42,885 bases of DNA, taken from positions 1-42,885 of the forward strand of contig MU386017.1 of NCBI GenBank assembly GCA_022497145.1. The letters are read 5' to 3'. Within the stretch, counting starts at the first letter, position 1. Every line of letters starts with the position of its first letter. Position numbers and translations under genes: made by a program. Of the stretch, positions 1 to 9,544 are shown one piece after another. The stretch is from Rostrohypoxylon terebratum. Taxonomy: Eukaryota; Ascomycota; Sordariomycetes; Xylariales; Hypoxylaceae. Below the pieces are notes generated by a model that worked only from the letters and a program-made list of their open reading frames with translations, was not told the origin of the DNA and made no database searches.

Positions 1-1502
1 TTAGTAAGTATAGCTTCATAAGGGGGTCTTGATTTTAAGGTAACAGTAATCGTAGAGGTCAAGTGTAATCAATCAAATGTGTTCGTCAGAGAGGCATGGA
101 GTCCTCTCCCTACTCGTTGTGAATAGACTTAGATTGATAACTAAAGAACTAAGTGAGTGACTAGATACATGCAATGTGCTATGCTTTATATAGGAAATGT
201 TCCTCCTCTTCTTGAACGTTGAAGCCATCGTGATGTGTTTTGATGTGTTCTGATCTCAACACATCAACCCGAACATTAGCCGTGATTGGTTAGGGTAAGT
301 ATCCACTTATTTGGTTTTTGAAGTTGGTTTGTGACAGCGACATACAAAAAACACTATTAAGCAAGCAAGCAAATGACATGTGTTGGTTCCAGCGAGGAAC
401 AAAAATAAATAACTTCACAAAATCGCAGCGCAAATTATGGGTATCCTACCTTACTTACAACTACTGCTTAGAATATTAGGAAGACCTAACCTAGTCGTTA
501 GCTACGAGTGTCAGCCATCCTCTAAGACAGATGAGTATCCCTAGGACCTAGGACCTAGGTATGCTACATTTTTTTCAATAATAGATGTTTTCTTTCGTCC
601 ACTTATCTAAGGATGCTCGGCTAAGCAACTCCTCCGTAGGCCGATCCCAGGTCTGTGACTACAAATGGGATCTCCATGGAATTCTTCACAATATCATCTT
701 GGAAAGGCTCCAGAAAATATACTCGGGCCAATTATAACCTTGGAAACCTTGCAGTACTGCCTTGGTAGATTATGTATCATCAAGTTTAATAATGTTTTTT
801 TCTTCATAGACGCCCTTCTCGTACCCTTTTTGACGCACGTCTTAAGCGTCTGGCGATTCGATTGTGTCTTAGTTGCAGATAAATCGGTTGCCTTAACGAA
901 GCAAAGATAGAGCAAGGGGGTTCACGTGACCTCGAAGTTATATGGTGATTCGATCAGCAAGGGGGCTACAGTGCATAGAACAACATCGTTTCCAAATTTT
1001 ATAGAAAGTAACTTGACTCGGTAGGGCTCTATTTCTGAACAACTCCAAATTGACATAGGGAATTTGGTAAAAGGGTCGGGACGAATTGAACGGCATGCAA
1101 TTACTAATAAATACATGGATTAGTCATCATGGGCGCCATATACTCTTCATCCAACCTCAGCTCCGACGTCTCTCCAACATTGATCTACGGCCAGAATATG
1201 TTGGTCTGAATCATATTGAGAGTAGTCTCGCTACCGGACTTAACACTGTTGATCATGGGACTCCCTGTTCTGCCGCCAGCGCGTACCCCGCACACATTCC
1301 TTGCTCGGGACTATGACATACCTTCGGCAGGTGTATGATTCGGCTAGAGGTCAAGAACGGGCTATTTAAGTCCGGCTTAGCTACCGCTATGGCGGACTCT
1401 ATGGGTCCTATATATCCTTCAACTCGGCCTTGGCTCTTGAGGACGTAACATCCACTCCAGACAACCACCGAAGCGCACATCAGTAAGACGATAGGTGACA
1501 AA
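1..1502. other. Intergenic region, no supported gene
   Basis: I see no convincing coding sequence here. Short open frames at 665-910 and 1086-1316 resemble no family and lack intron-exon logic. A CCTAGG-type repeat occurs at 541-559 (three overlapping copies of a CTAGGAC/CTAGGT unit). TATTTAA at 1363-1369, 134 bp before the dioxygenase ATG, is a possible TATA element; this is inference only. Confidence 0.5.
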
Positions 1503-2575
1503 ATGCCGGGAGTAGTCCAAGAATCCCCCTTCAAGACCATTGAGGTCAAGGAACTCCACCCCACCTTCGGGGCTGAAGTCAGCGGAGTCAACTTTCAAAA
1601 CCTATCTGAAGAGCAGTTCAAAGAGATCGTTGCGGCTATGGCCAAGGTGAATAAACTCCTTATTCGACACATAACCACACCACCAAAATCACAGCTGACG
1701 ACGACTAGTACGGATTCTGCGTCTTCCGCAACACAGGCTTAGACGACCCCGCACACGTCGAATTCTCCACCCGCTTCGGGGAGCTAGACAACATCAAGCG
1801 GTACCTGGGCGGGGGCCGTCTGCCGCGCTACTCGCTCTTCGAGCTCTTCGACGCCGGCAACATCGACGGGGAAACCGACACGATCCTAGCCGTGGACAGC
1901 GCGCGCGCGCACTCGAATCGCGGCAACGGGCTGTTCCACGCGGACTCGTCGTTCAACCCGCGGCGGGCGTCCTTCTCGCTCCTGCGCGCGTGCGAGCTGC
2001 CGCCGCCGGGCAACGGAGGCAACACCGACTTCGCGGACTCGCGCACGGCGTTCGACGAGCTGCCCCCTGCCCTCAGGGAGGGGCTGCTGGCGAACGACTA
2101 CGTGGGCGCGCACTCGATGGCGCATTCACGGAAGCTCGGGTCGCCCGAGTTCTTCGCGGACGTGGACCCGAGCAAGGGGCCGATGCAGCGGCACCGCGTG
2201 CTGCAGAAGCACGAGCCGAGCGGGCGCATGAACCTATTCATCGGCGCGCATCTGCACCATATCGAGGATGGCAGCGGGAAGGAGATCCCGGGGTCGTGGG
2301 AGCTAGTGCAGAAGTTGAACGAGTTCGCGACGCAGAAGAAGTACACGACTACGGTCGAGTGGCACGATGTCGGCGATATGATTATCTGGGATAATAGGTG
2401 TGTGCTGCACCGCGCCGGGGGCGGCGCGTTTGAGGGGAAGTATCGCCGGGATTTGAGGCGCACAACGGTCCATGATGATAGTCCGACGGCATGGGGGTGT
2501 AACTCGAAGGATACCGTGTGGACCGGGTTTAATGCTCAAGCTAAGGCTAAGCACGCCGGAGCGGTCGGAGTGTAA
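1503..2575 (+). CDS. TfdA/TauD-family Fe(II)/2-oxoglutarate dioxygenase
   Basis: Non-heme iron, 2-oxoglutarate-dependent oxygenase of the TauD/TfdA family, probably cytosolic; the substrate is unknown (the family includes sulfonate and phenoxyacetate oxygenases). Exons are 1503-1646 and 1709-2575. The 62-bp intron (GTGAAT..CTAG, branch CTGAC) is phase 0 and joins AAMAK to YGFCVF. The product is 336 aa, a normal family length. The N-terminus carries the typical FGAEVSGVNF segment. Iron ligands are H125 and D127 (FHADSSF) and distal H282 (CVLHRAG); R299 in RDLRRTT fits the 2OG-carboxylate arginine. Exon 2 is very GC-rich from about 1750 to 2450, unlike exon 1 and the flanks. The family call is firm; the exact reaction cannot be told. 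Confidence 0.92.
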
Positions 2576-2978
2576 GAGTTGTCGGTATAGCTGTTCTCTT
2601 TCATATAAGGCTCAAAATGTGTAAATTGACTATACATCGTCGTTGTAATGTTAATACTGGTACTTTGAATGTTGGTTTCCGTTGGCGCATTGGTTTGATG
2701 ATCTGCTGTGTATATCGTCATTTATACTGTCGTGTAACTTTACGACAATGGTTAGATCGGCTAAGGGACTCTCCCCGCCAAGACCGTGCATAAGGTTGGG
2801 TTCGCCGGTACCAATCACGTGTGAATGAAGCCATGCATGTCGGTGCCAGTCATCGTCGTCATCGCCATGCAGACTTTGACGCCAATCGGAACGACGGTCC
2901 GACGTCAACTTATTGTGTATAGACACCTAGAAATTCAAATAAAGTATCGAGACAGTCGTGCACAAGCTTGTATTCATC
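2576..2978. other. Intergenic region between dioxygenase and acetyltransferase
   Basis: About 400 bp without a supportable gene. It should hold the 3' UTR of the dioxygenase and the promoter of the acetyltransferase. A minus-strand frame at 2651-2926 looks like composition noise. Confidence 0.5.
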
Positions 2979-3480
2979 ATGGTGCTCACAACGACTCCTA
3001 GAAATTGGTATCGAGATGAGTATCTCATCTCGACCGAACCGCTACTTATTCAGATCGATGCTGTCAATGCGGCATTGGGCTCGGATTTGATGTGGTGGGC
3101 ACAGGGGCTGCCACGGGATGAGGCTAAGAAGGCGCTTCATAACTCCTTGTGCCTTGGGCTATATGTGCTCCCTAAATCAACCTCCGAGATAGCGGGTATG
3201 TCTCTTGCGGTATTCACGTCGAGTCGATACCTAGCTCACCATCACAGGCCAAAGCAGTCCCATCCAGATTGGGCTTGTGAGAGCGGTGACTGATGATGTC
3301 ACTTTCGCATATCTCTCCGACGTGTACTTCCTCCCTGAATACCAAGGAAAAGGCCTAGGTCGTTGGATGATGGAATGTCTTGACGAGATCGTCAAGAGCT
3401 GGACTCATCTGCGACAGCTCATGTTGTTGACTAGCGATAGGATGGACTTATATCGTAAATATCTAGGCGCCAAGGACTAG
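2979..3480 (+). CDS. GNAT-family N-acetyltransferase, apparently truncated by an in-frame UAG
   Basis: Acetyl-CoA-dependent N-acetyltransferase; substrate unknown. Exons are 2979-3195 and 3248-3480. The 52-bp intron (GTATGT..ACAG) is phase 1 and joins STSEIAG to QSSPIQIGLV. The ATG at 2979 is used because the longer frame begins at a GTG. The acetyl-CoA pyrophosphate-binding loop is visible as LPEYQGKGLGRWMM, after the strand TFAYLSDVYF. The product is 149 aa and stops just after the helix MDLYRKYLGAKD, before the last beta strand expected in a GNAT fold. The frame continues open for 24 codons past the stop, to a TGA at 3553-3555, and that extension contains a strand-like AGITIGLVEGPAS. The gene converges on trm7, whose stop is at 3577. 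It may be a fresh pseudogene, a recoded gene or a sequencing error. Confidence 0.8.
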
Positions 3481-3576
3481 AACGAGTGCAATACAGCAGG
3501 CATTACTATCGGGTTGGTCGAAGGGCCTGCATCGCCGGTTTCAAAGCACATCTGAATCAATGGGAAGGCCCCTTGT

Positions 3577-4847
3577 CTAGTCCCTACTCGTCTTTCCATA
3601 AGCTCCGCCAAATGCCTTTCTCATTTCTATCGCGCGTTTGTAAGGAGGTGCAGTCGGGGGTTGAACTGGATCAAGGGATACGTGATCTGGAGGGAGTCGG
3701 TAGGAAGCATCGGAGTCGAAGGCAGATAAATCGCCACAAGCAATAAAAGGTGCAATCCATTTGATATCGTTTTCATGCCTTTGACTAAGGTCTTCTAGCT
3801 GTACCTCAGTGATACCGTCCTCATCTGTAGATTGAACATTGCCCGGGACACTGTTCCATGCCCCTGTCTCTTGGTTTTGTAAAATTGTTCTTCCTGTAAT
3901 CGGTAGACTGTTGAATCTCTGTTCAGTCATATTGGATAGGCGGAAACCAACACCTAAGGGTTCCTCTAGGCTTGCCGAGAACCCCTTAGGAGGTTGGAAA
4001 TTCAAGCAGACGATGAACGCCTCAACGCTACTAGCGCGCGATGACCTTGGCTTGGCGACGTGTACCTTTTCGAAGAAAATTTTGAGTTGGGCGTAGAGTA
4101 CGTCAACGTTCTTGCCCCTAAAAATTTTGGCAACGAATTTGCCGCCGGGTTTTAAGACACATAACGCTAGATTTAAAGCGGCGAAGAGAAGCTGCGACTG
4201 GACGTAAATATCTAGATCGTGTAAACCCGTTACGTCAGGCGCACCGTCGCTAAGAACCAGGTCAACTGGATGAGCGGCTTGTTGAGACTTGGTCTTTGAA
4301 TCATATTCTGGGTCCAGAGCTTTCAGAAGAAGAGGGACTGTTGCCGGGTGAGTAATATCAGCACGGAGAGTGACAATCCCCGGCAAAGGACTGATAGGTT
4401 GTAGGTCTATAGAAACAATCTTCACGTCTTGCCGAGGTTTCAGCTCGACAGGTGGTGGTTTGGGTGCTAGGGATTCCAGTCCGTTAGCATTCATATGATT
4501 CATATGGGGGCCAAACAGTCCCAACATCTGCCGTCTGAATTTCGCATCGCGATCCTGCCATGCCGCCCTGCCGAATTTTTCTCCTTTGATCAGGACTCTA
4601 GAGAGTACTTGAGACCAACTTCCAGGCGCAGCACATAAGTCTACTACTCTAGTGACATTGGCGAACAGGTCGAATTCTGGTTTCCAGTTAGTGCCCTCTT
4701 CCATCATCTCACTCTTAATTATAGGGGGGAGGAGTCAGGACAACCTTCGTCAAGCTGTAGGAGCTTGAAAGCACTCCTTGCTCGCCATCCTTGTTCTTTA
4801 GCCAACCTATAATAGGCGTCGCGCTTATCCTTTGATGATTTCCCCAT
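3577..4847 (-). CDS. trm7: tRNA 2'-O-ribose methyltransferase TRM7 (FtsJ/RrmJ family)
   Basis: SAM-dependent methyltransferase; in yeast Trm7 methylates the ribose of tRNA anticodon-loop positions 32 and 34 in the cytoplasm. The two exons are 4847-4745 and 4676-3577. The 68-bp phase-1 intron joins KLLQLDE to EFDLFANVTR. The product is 400 aa. The N-terminus MGKSSKDKRDAYYRLAKEQG is the family signature and fixes the start at 4847; the internal ATG near 4707 lies inside the intron. SAM motif I is VVDLCAAPGSWSQVL. The catalytic K-D-K-E set is present: K28 in SAFKLL, D in LSDGAPD, K in FVAKIFRG and E in ASSVEAFIV. An insertion of about 45 residues after motif I and a C-terminal tail of about 110 residues make it longer than yeast Trm7. 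It diverges from mak5. Confidence 0.95.
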
Positions 4848-5195
4848 TTTCAATATTCAGTACTCAATCCTCGCGAATTCATATAAAAAAACGCATGACA
4901 TGAAACTGGAACTTGGAAGTTGATCAAGTTTAAACCCCACTAACAATTTTTGCTTGTCGGTAGGGCTGAACTGCGGAAATTAAGGTGTGGCCTGTGCATT
5001 AAGCTACTAGGTACCTAGTACTTCTTATCAAATTTAGAGATAAGCTGATAAGACGATAAGAAATCCGAACCACCAAAAATTTCCAGAGCTTCCGAGTTAC
5101 ACAGCATCGCGCCTCGCAATTCTCAATTTTCAATTTTCAACTTTCAATATCCCACCATATATCGATCCCATGCCCAATTCCTCGACCACCACATC
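4848..5195. promoter_or_regulatory. Bidirectional promoter of trm7 and mak5 with a GATAAG array
   Basis: 348 bp separate the two start codons. GATAAG occurs at 5039-5044, 5047-5052 and 5055-5060, exactly 8 bp apart on the same strand, plus an inverted copy (CTTATC) at 5024-5029. HGATAR is the known site of fungal GATA factors such as AreA/NIT2. A 14-bp palindrome, ACTAGGTACCTAGT, lies at 5006-5019. Polypyrimidine and AATTTTCAA repeats precede the mak5 start. Function is inferred from sequence only. Confidence 0.55.
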
Positions 5196-7586
5196 ATGGA
5201 CGGCCTGAAGAAACGAAAGGCTTCCGGCCAAACAGCAAGTGCCCCAGCGAAAAAAAAAGCAAAGGCTCAGAATTTCATCTCGAAATCCACAAAAAAAGCG
5301 AAGGCACGGAAGCCTACAAGTATCGACTCGTTACAATGGCGCAAAGCAAAACTTCCCGATATGTTCGACGACGCGGAGGGTTTCTATGGCTTAGAGGAAG
5401 TTGATGATGTTGAGATTATCAAAAACAGCGATAATACAATTGAATTTGTATGCAATATCCATTTGACTTGTAGTTTACAGGCACTAATAAGACACAGAGA
5501 ACTGTTGTTACGGAAGACGGCGACGGTGGTGGAGATGAGGAGGATGAATCACTTAATGGGAATGGTGAAAATGACAATGATGAATTCGAAGGGTTTGACG
5601 ATGAGCCCGTTACGGACGAGACTCCCGAAAATGAACCACCCAAATCACCCATAGATGCTGTCAAAGACGCAGAGGCGGAGAAGGAGGATGCTAACGGATC
5701 CCAAGAAACTAAGAAAAAACAGAGACAAAAGAAAAACAAGGCACCAAGTAAGGCCGAGGATAAGGAGCTTGAGACCAATGTCTTTGCCGGGCTAGATGAT
5801 GTGGAAGAAACGCAGGACGATATTGACTTGTCAGCCTGGGTCTCATTAGGCCTATCCCCAGCCATTCTTGGGTCTTTAGCAAAGTTGAAATTCTCGAAAC
5901 CTACTTCCATCCAGGAAGCCGCCATACCTCAGATTTTGGCTGGTCATGACGTTATTGGCAAAGCGTCGACAGGTTCAGGGAAAACCTTGGCATTTGGAAT
6001 TCCAATTGTCGAAAAATGGCTGGATTTGTCAGAAGAAAAAGGAGATAATACATCCGATGCTACTCACAAGATTCCACTGGCTTTGGTTCTCTCACCGACC
6101 AGGGAACTTGCACACCAACTTACTGACCACATCAAGAATCTTTGCGCGGGCTTGCCAACGTCACCTTATGTATGTTCCGTCACTGGAGGGCTCTCTGTCT
6201 ACAAGCAACAGCGACAATTGGCCAAAGCAGACATTGTCATTGGAACGCCTGGGCGATTATGGGAGGTCTTGAGTTCTAGCTCAGAGCTGATGGACAGCTT
6301 CAAGGGCATTCAGTACCTAGTAGTGGATGAAGCTGACAGACTGCTAACAGAGGGTCACTTTAAAGAAGCTGCTGATATCTTCAAGGCATTGGACAGGTTT
6401 GAGGAAAACGAGGACGAAGAAAACGAAATAACACCTTCCCCAAGACAGACTTTGGTGTTCTCAGCAACATTCCACAAAGGTTTACAACAGAAGCTCGCCG
6501 GAAAGGGTCGTTATGATTTAATGAGTCAGGAAGATTCTATGGAGTATCTACTTAAGAAATTGAATTTTCGGGAAGACAAGCCGAAATTTATCGACGTGAA
6601 TCCGGTCTCTCAAATGGCAGAAGGTCTTAAAGAAGGCCTTGTAGAATGCGGCGCTATGGAGAAGGTGAGTTTTAAGGTTCTACCAGGACGTCGAGAATCT
6701 ATAATTGCTAATCGAATTCATGAAGGATCTCTATTTATACGCTCTGTTACTCCTATATCCAAATGTGCGGACATTAGTTTTCACTAATTCAATCAGCTCT
6801 GTCCGGAGATTGGCCCCTATGCTTCAAAATCTCAATCTGCAGACCAATCCACTGCATTCGCAAATGCCCCAGAAAGCACGTTTACGTTCCGTTGAAAGAT
6901 TTACTGGTGCGAAACAGGGGCAATCATCAATCCTTGTCGCGACAGATGTGGCTGCGCGGGGCTTGGACATCCCAGGGGTTGATCTGGTCATCCATTACCA
7001 TGTACCCCGCGCTGCAGATGTGTACGTGCATAGGTCTGGTCGTACTGCGCGAGCAGACAAAACAGGCCTAAGCATACTTCTCTGCGCACCTGAAGAAGTC
7101 GTTCCAACAAGACGACTCATCGCTAAGGTACATTCGAGTAGCGGCAAGAAATCTAAGAACTTTTTTGTTCAAACGCTAGACATGGATAGGAAATTAGTCA
7201 ACCGTCTAAAGCTCCGCGTTACGATAGCGAAGAAAATTGCCGACGCTGGTCTTGCGAAAGAGAAGGGTAATAAAGAAGATGATTGGATGCGCAACGCTGC
7301 AGAAGAGCTTGGTGTCGAGTACGACAGCGACGAGTTACAGAAAGCTGGAAAGTGGGGAGGGCGTGGAGGTGGTCGCAAGGAAAAGCAGGAACAGGCAAGA
7401 GCTTTGACAAAAGCCGAGCTAAGTGCCCTACGCGCCGAACTCAGAGAGCTTCTTTCGAAGAGAGTCAATGCTGGTGTTAGCGAGAAGTACATCGCTACCG
7501 GCATGGTAGATATGGACGAGCTTCTACGTGGTGCGAAGGGCGAGTTCCTTGGCAAAGTTGAGGGTCTCGACATTGAGACTCTATAG
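5196..7586 (+). CDS. mak5: DEAD-box ATP-dependent RNA helicase MAK5 (60S ribosome assembly)
   Basis: Nucleolar helicase required in yeast for 60S ribosomal subunit assembly (human counterpart DDX24). Exons are 5196-5447, 5498-6664 and 6726-7586. Intron 1 is 50 bp (GTATGC..CACTAATAA..ACACAG, phase 0); intron 2 is 61 bp (GTGAGT..GCTAATC..GAAG, phase 0) and joins GAMEK to DLYLYALLLL. The product is 759 aa, near yeast Mak5. The N-terminus is lysine-rich (KKRKASGQ, KKKAKAQ) with the MAK5-typical WRKAKLPDMF; an acidic stretch follows. Helicase motifs in order: Q motif (FSKPTSIQEAAIP), Walker A ASTGSGKT at 240-247, PTRELAHQL, TPGRLWEVL, DEAD at 361-364, SATF, LVATDVAARGLD and HRSGRTARA. The C-terminus NKEDDWMRNAAEELGVEYDS is also MAK5-like. 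Expression is probably coupled to growth with trm7. Confidence 0.95.
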
Positions 7587-9544
7587 CCTCGCCATTTTCT
7601 TAGTCATGAAGCTTCATGCTATGCTCTTCTAATAAGAATCTAAATACCACCGATGCTGACATCCTGTCGATAGTGATTAAAGGATAATTACCCCAGTTTC
7701 AAGAAGTGCCGCGAACACGGAGCGCGATACCATCCTTTTCATCAAAGCACCGTCAGCGTTATTCCATATACAGAAGTTGGTCACAAGACGCGAGCGAGAT
7801 CTATCTTACCTCCCGAGGCTCCTCTGTAGAAGTAAGATGGCCTACATCGTAACGTCGTGGCTTTTTTTTATGTCAGTCTCTAAACATAGCCGTGCCCCCT
7901 TGCCATGTCCTATGTGGCCGTACCAGTCATGAAGATAATGAGACAAACGATTTGAAGGTAAATGATACATTAGAGCGTATGGCAAGCGCAAGTGCTTCGA
8001 CGATGACATCACAGCTTTTCCTATAATGCTTCCATTGATTTGGGCATCCATTGTTATGTATGCATCCATACTTACATACATAATGAAGGACTTTGAGCTC
8101 AATAATGCATCAACGCAATGGATATACTAGGTACTTAGGTACCTGAAAAGATTTCATTGCAAGATTGTGATCTAGAGGAGAATGCTAAATGGCTACACTT
8201 TTACATCCGCCAAGCCATTGGCATTATCTACCCCTGAATATCGAAAATATCCCACCTAGCGATTATACAACCGCCTATCCATCTCATCTTTTATAAACAT
8301 ACTCCGTACGATACCCTAGAGGCATAGTAATAACATCTGCCAAAGTTGGTTTCTCCAGGGATGTACTTCGTATGCCGCAATTATTCATGTAAACATGACC
8401 TCGATACCGGAGAAGTGTGCAAACTCTACTCCCCTATCCGGAACTTTGATCAGCCACTTTCTCGTAATACTTATGAAGAAACTTTGCGCTTTACCCAAGT
8501 TCGTCTTAGCTCTGGGATAATATGACGAAATTCCTAACTTTAAGATAATACTTGATGAAGAAGACGGGATCTTAACTTTTCGCATCGTGAACCGTGCTGT
8601 CTGGTGAATTAGAAGAGTAAGATTATAGATAGCTGACCTCTTGATCAATAGTGTTGTGTTTATCGTACGTAATATCCTTAGGTGGTTTTGAGAATGGTTT
8701 ATGGTTTAATAGGTTCCAGACTATGGACGTATGCTCGGAAGACCATAGATTACCTAGGTAGGTAGGTAATATCTAATAGTCGTGCCTATGGCAGAATCCA
8801 TTGGGACATTAACGTACCATACTCTATGCCCAACTACAAACTTAACCCTATTACTATGGCACTGCCATGAATATCTCCGCATCTCGTGACTACCTAACCT
8901 AGACTACTAGACTACTAGAGCTCAGGCGTGAAACGCAAACTTTATATATACCGTGGACCTTTTTTCTCGGGATCGTCACGTACGATCGTCGCTCTAGTAG
9001 TGTTCAAAGTTAACACATTAGACCTGCCTTAAGCAGTGAGTATAAGATCCATGGTTGGTACGCCCAAACAATTCCAACTATTACCTCCGGTCCGAAGCCT
9101 ATCGGATCCAAATCTCCTTTTCCCCTTCTCCAGGGCAGCCACGACTTGTCCGAGCTGCATCACTTGCTGAACTTAGGAATAGTTCAAGAAGTGCGTAAAC
9201 TTAATGTCAGCCACATAAATACACATAAATACACATAAATACACATAAATAACCAAGCTTGTTCCCACTAGCTTCAATCTTCCCCCTCAAATTCATTTCC
9301 TAAAGAAACATCCGGGAGGCGGGTAAGGCATAGTTTGCCAGCCTTTATAAACACCGGCACACCCAAATTTTGCCTTCTCGTATTCTAAACCTACATCTTT
9401 ATCTAGCATATCATTTCGCATAGACGAGCCCACGAAAAAAAGGACTTCAGAAGTGCGATAAGAGATGCGTATGCCTAGAAGTACTACCTTCACACCTTCA
9501 CATAAGCAGATATTAACGAAGGTCCCTATCCTGTTCAACACATC
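7587..9544. other. Intergenic region of about 2 kb
   Basis: No gene supported. It holds CCTAGGTA-type repeats at 8125-8144 and 8751-8770, a decamer tandem repeat at 9212-9251 (listed separately), and the promoter and leader of the MFS gene. Minus-strand frames at 7842-8102 and 8385-8648 have no recognisable content. Confidence 0.55.
9212..9251. repeat. Tandem repeat, CACATAAATA x4
   Basis: Four perfect 10-bp copies at 9212-9221, 9222-9231, 9232-9241 and 9242-9251, about 300 bp before the MFS start codon. Likely a length-variable microsatellite. Confidence 0.95.

Noticed and set aside
1990..2394. Arg/Ala-rich frame inside the dioxygenase
   Set aside because: A shadow produced by GC-rich exon 2; the main frame has the H-x-D..H motif and family match.
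5448..5473. 26-nt intron in mak5 ending at TTGTAG
   Set aside because: It keeps the frame but is too short for a spliceosomal intron; the 50-nt version ending ACACAG also keeps the frame and has a proper CTAAT branch site.
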